64,000 nucleotides of DNA, taken from assembly GCA_004321735.1 (NCBI GenBank), contig SGZB01000002.1, forward strand, positions 1 to 64,000, read 5' to 3'. The translations under genes and the position numbers were made by a program. The DNA is from Flavobacteriales bacterium. Lineage in GTDB: Bacteria; Bacteroidota; Bacteroidia; Flavobacteriales; Flavobacteriaceae. Under the pieces are notes generated by a model, which saw only the letters and a program-made list of their open reading frames with translations, did not search any database and had not been told where the DNA came from. Shown one piece after another: positions 45,438-55,074 of this stretch (position 1 is its first letter; each line of letters opens with the position of its first letter).

Positions 45438-46586
45438 ATGAACAGGATTTATCTTGACAACGCCGCAACAACTCCCATATCTGACAATGTGCTTAAAGTC
45501 ATGAATGAAGTTATGAAAAATAACTTTGGCAACCCCTCATCAACTCATTCATTTGGAAGAGATTCAAAATCAATAATAGAATTAACAAGAAAAAACATAG
45601 CTAAAGAACTAAAGATTAAGGCTAATGAAGTTTATTTTACATCAGGTGGCACAGAGTCTAACAATATGATTTTTCATTCAGCTATTAATTTTCATGGCGT
45701 TGAACGAATAATATCGACAAAAATCGAACATAAGGCAGTATTAAAATGTATTGATACACATTGCAATAATAAAAATATTGATGCTGTGTATTTGAGTGTT
45801 GATGGAACTGGAAAACCCGATTTGAAAGAGTTAGAAGATTATCTAAGAAATGATAATAAAAAAACTCTAGTATCATTGATGCATATAAATAATGAGATTG
45901 GTACAATCATAGATTTAAAAATAGTTGGTGAAATTTGTAAAAAATACAATTCTCTTTTTCATAGTGATACTGTTCAAACTATAGGTCACTACTTCGTTGA
46001 TTTAGAAAATACATATATTAATTATTTAACATGTTCAGCTCATAAATTTCACGGCCCCAAAGGCGTGGGTTTTGCTGTTGCACTTAATGGCGCAAAATTT
46101 GTCTCATTTATTGAGGGTGGAGAGCAGGAGAGAGGATGTAGAGCTGGAACCGAATCAGTTCATAATATAGCAGGTCTCAATCAAGCATTTAATGATGCTT
46201 ACAATAATTTAGAGAATAAATTAGAAAAAATAAAATCTTTGAAAAATTATTTTATAGAGTCTTTAGGTGATAAAATTAATTTTAAAATTAATGGTGATGT
46301 AGGTCAATCAAGTGATACTATATTGAACTTGCAACTACCTGTTAATATTGAAAAAAAGTCTGTGTTAAATTTTAAAATGGATATTGCTGGAATTGCATGT
46401 TCAGCTGGAAGTGCCTGTCAATCCGGAAGTGATAAGCCATCACATGTTCTTTTAGAAATTCTTGATAAAAATGAAATTAATAATATTTCGCTTAGATTTT
46501 CTTTTTCGCACTATAATACAACAAAAGATATTGATTATACAATTGAGTTTTTAGAAAGTTTTGTAAGTGAGAATCAAGGCTTATAG
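45438..46586 (+). CDS. Cysteine desulfurase (IscS/NifS type)
   Basis: PLP enzyme that releases sulfur from cysteine for Fe-S clusters and tRNA thiolation, 382 residues. YLDNAATTP at 5-13; PLP Lys203 in CSAHKFHGPKG; catalytic loop Cys327 in GSACQSGSDKPSHVL. The lone position, away from isc or suf genes, suggests a role such as sulfur supply to MnmA (20037), but this is inference. The 3' end overlaps the convergent M23 peptidase by 13 bases. Confidence 0.95.
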   Translation: MNRIYLDNAATTPISDNVLKVMNEVMKNNFGNPSSTHSFGRDSKSIIELTRKNIAKELKIKANEVYFTSGGTESNNMIFHSAINFHGVERIISTKIEHKAVLKCIDTHCNNKNIDAVYLSVDGTGKPDLKELEDYLRNDNKKTLVSLMHINNEIGTIIDLKIVGEICKKYNSLFHSDTVQTIGHYFVDLENTYINYLTCSAHKFHGPKGVGFAVALNGAKFVSFIEGGEQERGCRAGTESVHNIAGLNQAFNDAYNNLENKLEKIKSLKNYFIESLGDKINFKINGDVGQSSDTILNLQLPVNIEKKSVLNFKMDIAGIACSAGSACQSGSDKPSHVLLEILDKNEINNISLRFSFSHYNTTKDIDYTIEFLESFVSENQGL

Positions 46587-48217
46587 TAAATCGTTTCATT
46601 ATAAATTGTTTTGTTTCCTAATAGATCTTCTACAACGATAAAAAGTTCATTTTCTTCTTTTAATTGTATATAATCATCAGGGTTAAATTGAATTAAACTT
46701 TTCTTTGGTTCATATTCAAATAATGCCCATTCATTGTTAATTCTAGCAGTGTATTTTTTTATTCCTGTCTCTTCATCTCTAATTAGTAATCTAATTTTTT
46801 TATTGTTAGTACGATCTTTTTTATTGATTTTTTTGATAATTGGTCCAATCGTATCAGTACTAATAAAAAATTTCCCTAATGTTTTGGTTTTATATTCGAA
46901 ATAATCATCCTTTCTGTTGGAGCTGATATAAATTACATTATTGTTTTTATCTAGAGATCCAATAAAGTTTCCCTTATTGTTATCAGGAAATTTTACTTTA
47001 TATGGATTTTTTAAAATAATATTTGGATTGTAAACAGTTAAAGTATCTTTTTCAAAATTTAAGTCAATTGATGTGTCATGGTAAAATGTATTTTTATTGA
47101 AATTAAGCTTTAAATCATTTAATGTGATATTATAATTCAAAGACTTATCAATTTTTTTATCAAACTGATCTTCATATGAATCATAAATAAAATTCTTATC
47201 ACTAGGTTCAATTTCAATATGTATATGTGTATTGTTTTTATTGTAATCTGAAAGAACAATATTTAAGGATATTATTTCATTTTCATTGACTCTGAAAATA
47301 CCTCTGGAGTTGTTTTTGTAGAAATTATAATCATTAGTTTTTTCGTCACGTAATATTATAATTTTGGAATTTTTTTCTATGAATTCTTTATGATCATAAA
47401 ATTCAATGGGTAGTCTTTTTTGGTTAAAATTTAGACTATCAAATTTGTAATGAAATAAGTTAGAATTATTTTCAATTAGTTTAATGTCATAAGTCCCATT
47501 GCGATTATAAGAAAAATTCTGTCTATCAAAAGTTTCAATTCCAAAAAATATAGAATCGTTTGTTTTTAAATTAACGTTGTAAAGAGTATCATTAACCTTA
47601 TTTAAAGCTAATTTTTTTTTTGCTCTAATATTATTTTTTGTGTTGTAGACATACAAACTTCTTATTACGGGACTTATAGTGTCTGGAATTTCATATTTAA
47701 ATTTTAAAGGATTAACAGGAATGTCCTCTTCAGTTCTTATTTCAAAGTGTAGATGAGGACCAAATGAAGTTCCTGTATTTCCAGAATACCCAATTATTTG
47801 ACCTTTTTTTACAATTATTTCATCTTTTTTGAAGTATTTGTTAAAGGTGTAGCTTTTGCGACTATATTGTATTCTTTTAGCAGAGCTGTCTAATTTTTTC
47901 TCGAAATCTCTGAGGTGACCATAAACAGATTTCAAACCATTATTATGATTAATATAGATCACTTTTCCATAACCTGTAGTTGAAACTTGCATTCTAGAAA
48001 TATAACCATCATCTATAGCTTTTATAATTTCTCCTTCTCTACCTTTTGTCTTTATGTCGATTCCAGTATGAAAACCACTTGATCTTAGTTCACCAAAATT
48101 TCCACTCAATAATATTTCATATTCGATTGGAGAAGTATTTATTTGAGCTGATCCTAATTTGTAATTAGAAAGAAAAAATAATAAGAGAAGAGTGTAATAT
48201 AAATTTATAGTTTTCAA
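46574..48217 (-). CDS. M23 family metallopeptidase
   Basis: A 547-residue exported peptidoglycan endopeptidase. A signal peptide (about 1-24) precedes the LytM domain, which lies unusually near the N-terminus: GFHTGIDIK (zinc ligands His50 and Asp54), YGHL with His101, and HLHFEI with His155 and His157. All catalytic ligands are present. The remaining 350 residues are beta-rich, probably substrate-targeting or surface domains. The start is TTG. It is convergent with the cysteine desulfurase and divergent from the coiled-coil/zapA pair. Confidence 0.92.
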   Translation of the reverse strand: MKTINLYYTLLLLFFLSNYKLGSAQINTSPIEYEILLSGNFGELRSSGFHTGIDIKTKGREGEIIKAIDDGYISRMQVSTTGYGKVIYINHNNGLKSVYGHLRDFEKKLDSSAKRIQYSRKSYTFNKYFKKDEIIVKKGQIIGYSGNTGTSFGPHLHFEIRTEEDIPVNPLKFKYEIPDTISPVIRSLYVYNTKNNIRAKKKLALNKVNDTLYNVNLKTNDSIFFGIETFDRQNFSYNRNGTYDIKLIENNSNLFHYKFDSLNFNQKRLPIEFYDHKEFIEKNSKIIILRDEKTNDYNFYKNNSRGIFRVNENEIISLNIVLSDYNKNNTHIHIEIEPSDKNFIYDSYEDQFDKKIDKSLNYNITLNDLKLNFNKNTFYHDTSIDLNFEKDTLTVYNPNIILKNPYKVKFPDNNKGNFIGSLDKNNNVIYISSNRKDDYFEYKTKTLGKFFISTDTIGPIIKKINKKDRTNNKKIRLLIRDEETGIKKYTARINNEWALFEYEPKKSLIQFNPDDYIQLKEENELFIVVEDLLGNKTIYNETIYYKP

Positions 48218-48265
48218 CTTATCAATAAAATAACTAAATTTAAAAATAGATAATAGCAGAGAATT

Positions 48266-48553
48266 TTGAAAGAAAGTTATTTGATAATTAAAGATTTTAA
48301 AGACAATGTAAGAAACCTTATTAAAAAGGTTGATAATCTTAAAATCGAGAATAATAAACTTTCGAATGATTTTAATGTTTTAAATACTTTGTATCAAAAT
48401 ACAATTAAAGACTTTGATGAATTAAAGGTAAAATATGATGCATTAAAAATTGGAAAAGCTGTTATTGGTAGTAACGAAAAGAATAAAACAAAAAGAAAAT
48501 TAAAAAAACTAATTGATCAAATTGATGATTGTCTTGTTGAACTTACATCATAA
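48266..48553 (+). CDS. Small coiled-coil protein upstream of zapA
   Basis: A 95-residue, highly charged protein. The heptad-like pattern through residues 15-60 (LIKKVDNLKIENNKLSNDF) indicates a coiled coil; a basic linker (NEKNKTKRKLKK) precedes a short acidic helix. Start TTG, stop TAA sharing its last base with the zapA ATG (TAATG), so it is translationally coupled to zapA. The function is unknown; by context it may be a division-associated partner. Confidence 0.75.
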   Translation: MKESYLIIKDFKDNVRNLIKKVDNLKIENNKLSNDFNVLNTLYQNTIKDFDELKVKYDALKIGKAVIGSNEKNKTKRKLKKLIDQIDDCLVELTS

Positions 48554-48837
48554 TGCAAAAAATTAAAATTAATATAGCTAATAGAACTTACCCTTTAAGT
48601 GTTGAGGAACATCAAGAGGAAACAGTAAGAAAATCTGCAAAAAAAATTAATGACGCAATAAACAATTATGAAGAAAAGTATGCTGTTCAAGATAAGCAAG
48701 ATAGTTTAGCAATGTATGCTTTACAGATTACAAGTCAATCACAAGATTTAACCAATAGAAAAGAAGAGGATATGAGCAAAATAAATATTGAGTTAAATGA
48801 AATTAATAATATGATTTCTGATTGTTTAAAATCTTAA
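48553..48837 (+). CDS. zapA: Cell division protein ZapA
   Basis: A 94-residue FtsZ-ring stabiliser. The N-terminal strand IKINIANRTYPLSVEEHQEE and the following helix with KKINDAINNY fit the family, and a coiled coil makes up the C-terminal half. It lies directly upstream of a 6S-like RNA and rny, echoing the zapA-ssrS adjacency known from Enterobacteria. Confidence 0.92.
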   Translation: MQKIKINIANRTYPLSVEEHQEETVRKSAKKINDAINNYEEKYAVQDKQDSLAMYALQITSQSQDLTNRKEEDMSKINIELNEINNMISDCLKS

Positions 48838-48860
48838 CGTTCATTAAAATAAATTTTACT

Positions 48861-49020
48861 ACCTACATCAGATTTAATTTGGTAAACTCAACGCGAATTA
48901 ATTAAAAAGAGTGAGTCCAAGCCCTAGAGCGTGCCCTCATCTATTGGGATTTTCGAATGCTTGGTTAGCTTTAATCTTGTATAAATGGAGTTTATACAAT
49001 CAATCTGATTGTAGGTTTTT
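48861..49020 (+). ncRNA. ssrS: 6S-like RNA (6S-Flavo type)
   Basis: The 194-base gap between zapA and rny is far more structured than other gaps. The ends pair: CCTACATCAGATT (48862-48874) with AATCTGATTGTAGG (49002-49015), one bulge, followed by five Ts. Inside, CCAAGC (48917-48922) pairs with GCTTGG (48959-48964), and GTATAAA/TTTATAC makes a hairpin at 48979-48997. A long rod with a central open region is the 6S architecture, which binds RNA polymerase holoenzyme. The position next to zapA agrees. The ends are approximate, and no covariance model was run. Confidence 0.7.
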
Positions 49021-49031
49021 AAATTAAACTT

Positions 49032-50585
49032 ATGAATGAAATTATATTTATTGTAATAGGGGTTGCAATTGGATTTATAGTAACCTATTTATTAAAAAAA
49101 GCATCAAACAAAAAATTACTTAGTGAAAGCCAAACTGAGGCTCAAAAAATTATTAGCAATGCTAAAAATGAAGCTGAAAATTTAAAAGCTAATAAAATTT
49201 TTCAAGCTAAAGAGAAATTTTTAGAGCTAAAATCAGAACACGAGAAGTATATACTTTCAAAAGAATCTGAGCATAATGAAAAAAAGCAAGATCTCAAGAA
49301 CCAAGAGTCAGAAATCAAACAAAATTCAAAAAAGGTTGATAAGCTTAAAATTGAATTAGATGAGAAAATCTCAACCTTTACAAAAAAAACTGAATCACTT
49401 GAAAAAAAGAATAAGGAAATCGATAAAATTAAAAAAGATCAGGTTAAGCAGATAGAAAATATTTCTGGATATACTGCTAATGAAGCAAAAGAAGAGTTGC
49501 TTAAAATTTTAAAAAATGAAGTCAAATCTCAAGCTCTAGAAATATCACAAAATATAATCGATGAAGCTAAACTTTCTGCAAAACAAGAAGCTAAAAAGAT
49601 AATAATTACTTCAATTCAAAGATTAGGCACGGAAGAAGCTATAGATAATTGTGTGTCAGTTTTTAATATTGAATCTGATGATATGAAAGGAAGAATTATT
49701 GGAAGAGAGGGGCGAAATATAAAAGCTATAGAAAGTGCTACTGGTGTTGAGATTATCGTTGATGATACACCAGAGGCAATCATTTTATCGTGTTTTGATT
49801 CAGTTAGAAGAGAAGTTGCTCGACTATCTCTAAAGAAGTTAGTATCAGATGGAAGAATCCATCCTGCTAGGATTGAGGAAGTTGTTAAAAAAACTAGAAA
49901 AGAAATTGAAAATGAAATTATAGATATTGGAAAAAGAACTGTTATTGATTTAGGAATTCACGGTTTACATCCAAATCTAATAAAAGCTGTTGGTCGAATG
50001 AGGTTTAGATCATCTTATGGGCAAAATCTATTACAACATTCAAAAGAGGTTGCTAAACTATGCGGAATAATGGCAGCTGAATTAGGTCTAAATACTAAGC
50101 TAGCAAAAAGAGCTGGATTATTACATGATATTGGAAAGGTTCCTGAAGAGGAAAGTGAAACTCCTCATGCACTACTAGGTATGCAATGGGCAGAAAAATA
50201 TGGTGAAAAAAAAGATGTTTGTAATGCTATTGGTGCACATCACGATGAAATCGAAATGGATAATCTAATCTCTCCTGTAGCTCAAGTATGTGATGCTATA
50301 TCTGGTGCTAGACCTGGTGCTAGAAGACAAGTTATGGAGAGTTATATTCAAAGATTGAAGGATTTAGAAAATATAGCCTATAGTTTTGATGGGGTTAATA
50401 AAGCTTTTGCAATACAAGCTGGAAGAGAGTTACGTGTGATGGTTGAAAGTGAGAAAGTGAGTGATGATCTTTCAAAAAAACTTTCATTTGAAATATCACA
50501 AAAAATTCAAACTGAAATGACTTATCCTGGTCAAGTAAAGGTTACGGTGATTAGAGAGACCAGATCTGTCAATGTAGCTACTTAA
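49032..50585 (+). CDS. rny: Ribonuclease Y
   Basis: Membrane-anchored endoribonuclease that initiates mRNA decay, 517 residues. One N-terminal membrane helix (about 3-20), a long coiled coil (about 25-150), a KH domain around [16 protein letters not shown] (near 218-233), then the HD domain with [10 protein letters not shown] and [11 protein letters not shown]. The 6S-like RNA ends 12 bases before the ATG. The 3' end overlaps galK by eight bases. Confidence 0.97.
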   Translation: MNEIIFIVIGVAIGFIVTYLLKKASNKKLLSESQTEAQKIISNAKNEAENLKANKIFQAKEKFLELKSEHEKYILSKESEHNEKKQDLKNQESEIKQNSKKVDKLKIELDEKISTFTKKTESLEKKNKEIDKIKKDQVKQIENISGYTANEAKEELLKILKNEVKSQALEISQNIIDEAKLSAKQEAKKIIITSIQRLGTEEAIDNCVSVFNIESDDMKGRIIGREGRNIKAIESATGVEIIVDDTPEAIILSCFDSVRREVARLSLKKLVSDGRIHPARIEEVVKKTRKEIENEIIDIGKRTVIDLGIHGLHPNLIKAVGRMRFRSSYGQNLLQHSKEVAKLCGIMAAELGLNTKLAKRAGLLHDIGKVPEEESETPHALLGMQWAEKYGEKKDVCNAIGAHHDEIEMDNLISPVAQVCDAISGARPGARRQVMESYIQRLKDLENIAYSFDGVNKAFAIQAGRELRVMVESEKVSDDLSKKLSFEISQKIQTEMTYPGQVKVTVIRETRSVNVAT

Positions 50586-51678
50586 TTTCTTTAACACCAT
50601 CAACAATTTTTATTTTTATCGGAGTTATTTTTTTTCCAAATGATTTAAAATATTTAATGTTCAAAGTTTCTAATACAGACTCGTTTATTGTTCCTTTAAT
50701 CAAATTTAAAACTGAACCGCCAAATCCTCCACCCATCATTCGTGAGCCTAAAACATTAGTATTCTTCATCATCTGATCAACTAAGAAATCAATTTCAGTA
50801 CAACTAACATCATATAAATCTCTCAAACCTAAATGTGATTTATAGATCATATCACCAATTATTTTATATTTTTTTTCTTTTATTAAATGGAAAGTATTGA
50901 TTGTCCTTCTGTTTTCTTCAATTACAAATTTTGCTCTGTTGAATTCATTTTGATTTATTGAATCTTTTACTTTATCTAAATCCTCCAACGAATATTGAGC
51001 TAGGTGCTTATGATTGTTATGATAATTATTTAATAATGATCTTACATTATTACATTCAGTTACTCTATCGTTATATTGTGAATGAAGTAAAGAGTGTTTT
51101 ACATTACTATTAATGAGTAATAAACTATGTTCATCTAAATCAAACCTTATAAATTCATGCGTTTTGTTCAAACAGTTGACAAAAATTAAATTATTTTTTT
51201 TTCCATGATTAATAGTGAATTGATCCATAACACCTCCATTTAATCCTAAATATTTTTTTTCAACATAACTCACTGAATCAATTATATGCTCTTTATTTAA
51301 TTTGAATTCAAAAAGATTAATTAATGATTTTGCTACTGCTGAAATTAGTGCTGATGAAGAGCTTATGCCTGCACCAATTGGTAAATTTGAACTAATTTCT
51401 AAGTGAAAGGGTGATATATTAAAACCTTTTTTCTTGAAATAATCTACTGTTCCTAAAATATAATTTTGCCAATGAACAGAGCTTTTATTTGTTTCGTTAA
51501 CATAAAAATTAAACTTTTCATTTAAAGTTTTTGAATGAACTGAGCAGTGTTTTTTATTGTGCTTAAAAATAGAAACTTTAATTCTCTTGTCGATACATCC
51601 TGGTAGAACATATCCTCCATTATAATCTATATGCTCTCCAATAAGATTAATCCTTCCAGGTGCTTCAATTTTTATCAA
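50578..51678 (-). CDS. galK: Galactokinase
   Basis: GHMP kinase that phosphorylates galactose, 366 residues. [15 protein letters not shown] (8-22) is the galactokinase signature, [13 protein letters not shown] the ATP loop (near 96-108), and [13 protein letters not shown] the C-terminal GHMP motif. The start is TTG and overlaps the galE stop (TTGA), which supports it. With galE it forms a two-gene Leloir operon; galT is not in the window. Confidence 0.95.
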   Translation of the reverse strand: MIKIEAPGRINLIGEHIDYNGGYVLPGCIDKRIKVSIFKHNKKHCSVHSKTLNEKFNFYVNETNKSSVHWQNYILGTVDYFKKKGFNISPFHLEISSNLPIGAGISSSSALISAVAKSLINLFEFKLNKEHIIDSVSYVEKKYLGLNGGVMDQFTINHGKKNNLIFVNCLNKTHEFIRFDLDEHSLLLINSNVKHSLLHSQYNDRVTECNNVRSLLNNYHNNHKHLAQYSLEDLDKVKDSINQNEFNRAKFVIEENRRTINTFHLIKEKKYKIIGDMIYKSHLGLRDLYDVSCTEIDFLVDQMMKNTNVLGSRMMGGGFGGSVLNLIKGTINESVLETLNIKYFKSFGKKITPIKIKIVDGVKEIK

Positions 51679-52700
51679 TCTTTAGAATTTAAGTTTTTTT
51701 CCCATTTCCAAGCTGACTCTAATGCCTCCTCTAAAGTAAGATTAGCTTTCCATTTGAGTTCATTATGTATTTTAGAACAATCAGCGAAAGCTTCAGTAAT
51801 ATCACCATCCCTTCTTCCCCCAAAACTGTAATTAAGTTTAATTTTGTTGACCTTTTCAAATGTATTGACAAGCTCTAATACAGTAGTTCCATTTCCAGTT
51901 CCAACATTAAAAAAACTGTAATGATTTTTTTCATTTAGATTGATTAAATAATTTAATGAATCAATGTGTGAAATAGCCAAATCAATAACGTGAATGTAAT
52001 CTCTAATGCAAGTACCATCTTTAGTTGGATAGTCACTTCCAAAAATTGTTAATTCCTCTCTTATACCAATTGCTGTTTGAGTAATATATGGAACTAAGTT
52101 CTGAGGGACTCCATTTGGTAATTCACCAATCAAAGCTGATTTATGTGCCCCAATTGGATTAAAATATCTTAGTGAAATAGAGTTTAGATTCGTATTCTTT
52201 TTACAAAATTCAGATATTATTTCTTCACACTTTTTTTTAGTTTCTCCATAAGGGGATTCTTGTTTAACAACAGGTGAGTCTTCAGTTATTGGTAGTTTAT
52301 TTGCTTGACCATAAACAGTACAACTTGAGCTAAATATTAAATTGAAGTTCTTTCTAGGGTTACTCTTAATACACTCTAATATATTATTTAATGACCCAAC
52401 ATTATTTTCATGATATAGATTTGGAAATTTTACACTTTCAGATACGGACTTTAAGGCAGCAAAATGAATTATATTTTCAAACTCATACTCATTAAAAAGA
52501 GATTTTACTTCATCCATTTCTCTGAAATCTATGAGTTTAAATAAAGGTCTAAAACCTGTAATTTGTTTAATTTTTTTTAATATTTCAATTGATGAATTCG
52601 ATAGATTATCTGCAATTATAACTTCATATCCTTTTTGAATTAACTCAACAACTGTATGAGATCCAATATATCCTAATCCACCAGTAACAAGAACTTTCAT
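51675..52700 (-). CDS. galE: UDP-glucose 4-epimerase
   Basis: Interconverts UDP-glucose and UDP-galactose, 341 residues, a short-chain dehydrogenase fold. NAD site TGGLGYIGSHTV (6-17); catalytic SSSCTVYG serine/threonine and the YxxxK of SPYGETKKK. The substrate-binding segments SLRYFNPIGAH and RDYIHVIDLA are present. It heads galE-galK, with a -7-like TAATTTTA five bases before the ATG. It may also feed glycan synthesis. Confidence 0.95.
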   Translation of the reverse strand: MKVLVTGGLGYIGSHTVVELIQKGYEVIIADNLSNSSIEILKKIKQITGFRPLFKLIDFREMDEVKSLFNEYEFENIIHFAALKSVSESVKFPNLYHENNVGSLNNILECIKSNPRKNFNLIFSSSCTVYGQANKLPITEDSPVVKQESPYGETKKKCEEIISEFCKKNTNLNSISLRYFNPIGAHKSALIGELPNGVPQNLVPYITQTAIGIREELTIFGSDYPTKDGTCIRDYIHVIDLAISHIDSLNYLINLNEKNHYSFFNVGTGNGTTVLELVNTFEKVNKIKLNYSFGGRRDGDITEAFADCSKIHNELKWKANLTLEEALESAWKWEKNLNSKD

Positions 52701-52743
52701 TATATTAAAATTAATTAAATTTAATGATCAATAAGCCCAAAAA

Positions 52744-54345
52744 ATGAAAAAGCTATTTCTATTATTTATAATTTTATTTACGGTTTCATGTTCGAAAAAA
52801 GATGAAAGACCTAATATTTTATTTATCATGTCTGACGACCATGCATACCAAGCCATAAGTTCATACAGTGATAAATTAATAAATACACCAAACATAGATA
52901 GAATTGCAAATGATGGAATTTTATTTTCAAATGCGTGTGTAACAAACTCTATTTGTGCTCCATCTCGAGCTGTTATATTAACAGGAAAACATAGTCACCT
53001 TAATGGTAAAGTTGATAATGGTTTTCCATTTGACACTACTCAAGTTACTTTTCCACAATTGTTTCAAAAAGCTGGTTATCAGACAGCTATGTTTGGTAAG
53101 CTGCATTTTGGAAATAATCCAAAAGGAGTTGATGATTTCTTAATCTTACCAGGCCAAGGAAGTTATATTAATCCTAAATTTTTAGGTAAAGAGAAAGACA
53201 CTATAATTCAAGGCTATGTAACAGATGTTATTACTGATTTGACTTTAAATTGGTTTAGAGAAAAAAGAGATAAAGAAAAACCTTTTTTGATGATGTATTT
53301 ACATAAAGCACCACATAGACCGTGGTGGCCAAGCCCGGAAAAGTTTGCAGAATTTTATGAAAAAGAATTTCCGGAGCCAGAAACATTATTCGATGACTAC
53401 AGGGGTAGGGGGAGTGCAGCAAAATCTGCAGAGATGAATATTTTGACTCATATGCAGTATATGCATGATAGCAAAATTAGACCATCAACATTAGAAGAGA
53501 TGGGAAAAGTGAGTCCAGAAATAGTTTATTATAGAATTGATGGAACTGAATACAGGCCAGGACCTGGTGGGTTTTTAGTTCCTTTCAACAGAGGAACTCC
53601 TGAGCAAATTGCAAAATATAATGTGACCCTGGATAAAATAAATAATGATTTTAAAGAAAATTGGCCAAAGATGAATGATAAAGAAAAAATGCAGTGGAAA
53701 TTTCAAAGATATATGCAGGATTATTTAGCAACTATCTCTTCGGTTGATGATAATGTTGGAAGAGTCTTGGATTATCTAGAGGAAAATGATTTAGAGGATA
53801 ATACACTTGTAGTTTATACCTCGGATCAAGGATTTTATTTGGGCGAGCATGGGTGGTTTGATAAAAGATTTATATATGACGAATCTTTTAAAACTCCCTT
53901 GCTAATAAAATGGCCAAATAAAATTACGCCTGGAATTACAAGTGATGAAATGGTTCAAAATTTAGATTTTGCTCAAACTTTTTTAGAAGCTGCAGGAATT
54001 TCCTCACCTGAGGACATGCAGGGTGAAAGTTTAATGCCGTTGTTAACTGGTGACGAAGATAGATGGACTAGAGAAGAAGTTTATTATCATTACTATGAAT
54101 ATCCATCTGTTCATATGGTTAAAAGACATTATGGTATTGTTAATAAAGAATTTAAGTTGGTTCGATTCTACTATGATGTTGATGAGTGGGAACTTTATGA
54201 CAGACTAAATGATCCAAATGAAATGAATAATGTGTATGATGACCCGAACTATTCTGAGGTTGTTAAAGATTTAAAAGTTAAGTTGACTGAATTAAGAGTT
54301 AAGTACAAGGATTCCGAAGAACTTGATTATAAATACATGTATTAA
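52744..54345 (+). CDS. Type I sulfatase lipoprotein
   Basis: A 533-residue alkaline-phosphatase-fold sulfatase. A signal peptide ends in a lipobox-like VSC (Cys16), so it is probably lipid-anchored. Metal residues Asp31 and Asp32 lie in FIMSDDH. The modification motif CAPSR starts at Cys71, converted to formylglycine in active enzymes, followed by LTGKH. TSDQGFYLGEHGWFDKR is the C-terminal metal/substrate motif. The substrate is probably a sulfated carbohydrate; no SusC/SusD pair or glycosidase is adjacent. A separate maturase would be needed. Confidence 0.93.
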   Translation: MKKLFLLFIILFTVSCSKKDERPNILFIMSDDHAYQAISSYSDKLINTPNIDRIANDGILFSNACVTNSICAPSRAVILTGKHSHLNGKVDNGFPFDTTQVTFPQLFQKAGYQTAMFGKLHFGNNPKGVDDFLILPGQGSYINPKFLGKEKDTIIQGYVTDVITDLTLNWFREKRDKEKPFLMMYLHKAPHRPWWPSPEKFAEFYEKEFPEPETLFDDYRGRGSAAKSAEMNILTHMQYMHDSKIRPSTLEEMGKVSPEIVYYRIDGTEYRPGPGGFLVPFNRGTPEQIAKYNVTLDKINNDFKENWPKMNDKEKMQWKFQRYMQDYLATISSVDDNVGRVLDYLEENDLEDNTLVVYTSDQGFYLGEHGWFDKRFIYDESFKTPLLIKWPNKITPGITSDEMVQNLDFAQTFLEAAGISSPEDMQGESLMPLLTGDEDRWTREEVYYHYYEYPSVHMVKRHYGIVNKEFKLVRFYYDVDEWELYDRLNDPNEMNNVYDDPNYSEVVKDLKVKLTELRVKYKDSEELDYKYMY

Positions 54346-54412
54346 AAATAAACTTGTTTATAAAAATTATAACATAATGTAATGTTATTCTTAGCTTAAT
54401 TATTAAATAATG

Positions 54413-54441
54413 TAATATCACAATATTGTTGTGTGATATTA
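54413..54441. repeat. Perfect 10-bp inverted repeat over the PAP2 gene start
   Basis: TAATATCACA (54413-54422) and TGTGATATTA (54432-54441) are exact inverses around a nine-base loop. The predicted GTG start of the phosphatase gene (54433) lies inside the right arm. A second, weaker palindrome (ATAACAT/ATGTTAT, 54369-54388) lies just upstream. There is no T run, so this looks like an operator or translation-hiding hairpin more than a terminator. Confidence 0.6.
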
Positions 54442-55074
54442 AATGACCTTCAGAGATTTACGTTTCTTATCTTTTTATGTTTTCCATTTATCTTTTTAGA
54501 TTATGGCTTTTTTGTAAGTAAGTACAATTTATTTAATTATCCAGAATTCATTAATTTTTTTAGATTAATAACAAATATTGGGGATGGTATCCTTCTTTTG
54601 CCATTTTTAGCTTTATTTTTTATTTTATCAAAATTTGGTGTTATTAAAAGAAAAGTTTTTGTTGAATACTTTTGTGGTTCACTAATAACAATTTTTTTAG
54701 TTTTAGTAATAAAAAATCTAATTTTTGATGGTTTGCCTAGGCCTTTTTTATATTTTCAAAATTCAGGCATTATTCCTAGTAATTATGATTCATATGGAAT
54801 AACATTTTATAAGCTTAATTCTTTTCCATCTGGTCATACATCGACTGCTACTTTTTTACTTCTTTTTTTATTGAGGTTTGTAAGAAAAAGGTTTTACAAG
54901 AACATTATTTTTTTACTACTTGTATTAGTTGGTTTTTCAAGAATTTTCTTGTTTCAACATTTTTTTGTTGATGTAGTGACAGGCTTTTGCATCGGTATTT
55001 TATCAATATCACTATCAAATCTAATTTTAATTAATTCATACAAAATCAAAAATAAATTAAAAGTTACATGGTAA
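54433..55074 (+). CDS. PAP2-family membrane phosphatase
   Basis: A 213-residue protein with about five to six membrane helices. Phosphatase motifs: K-x8-RP in KNLIFDGLPRP (the usual spacing is six), PSGHTST, and SRIFLFQHFFVD, which fits SR-x5-H-x3-D. The family dephosphorylates lipid phosphates such as undecaprenyl diphosphate, phosphatidylglycerol phosphate or lipid A. The GTG start is the only in-frame choice and lies in an inverted repeat. It overlaps the GT39-type gene by seven bases, so it probably works in the same lipid-sugar pathway. Confidence 0.88.
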   Translation: MILNDLQRFTFLIFLCFPFIFLDYGFFVSKYNLFNYPEFINFFRLITNIGDGILLLPFLALFFILSKFGVIKRKVFVEYFCGSLITIFLVLVIKNLIFDGLPRPFLYFQNSGIIPSNYDSYGITFYKLNSFPSGHTSTATFLLLFLLRFVRKRFYKNIIFLLLVLVGFSRIFLFQHFFVDVVTGFCIGILSISLSNLILINSYKIKNKLKVTW

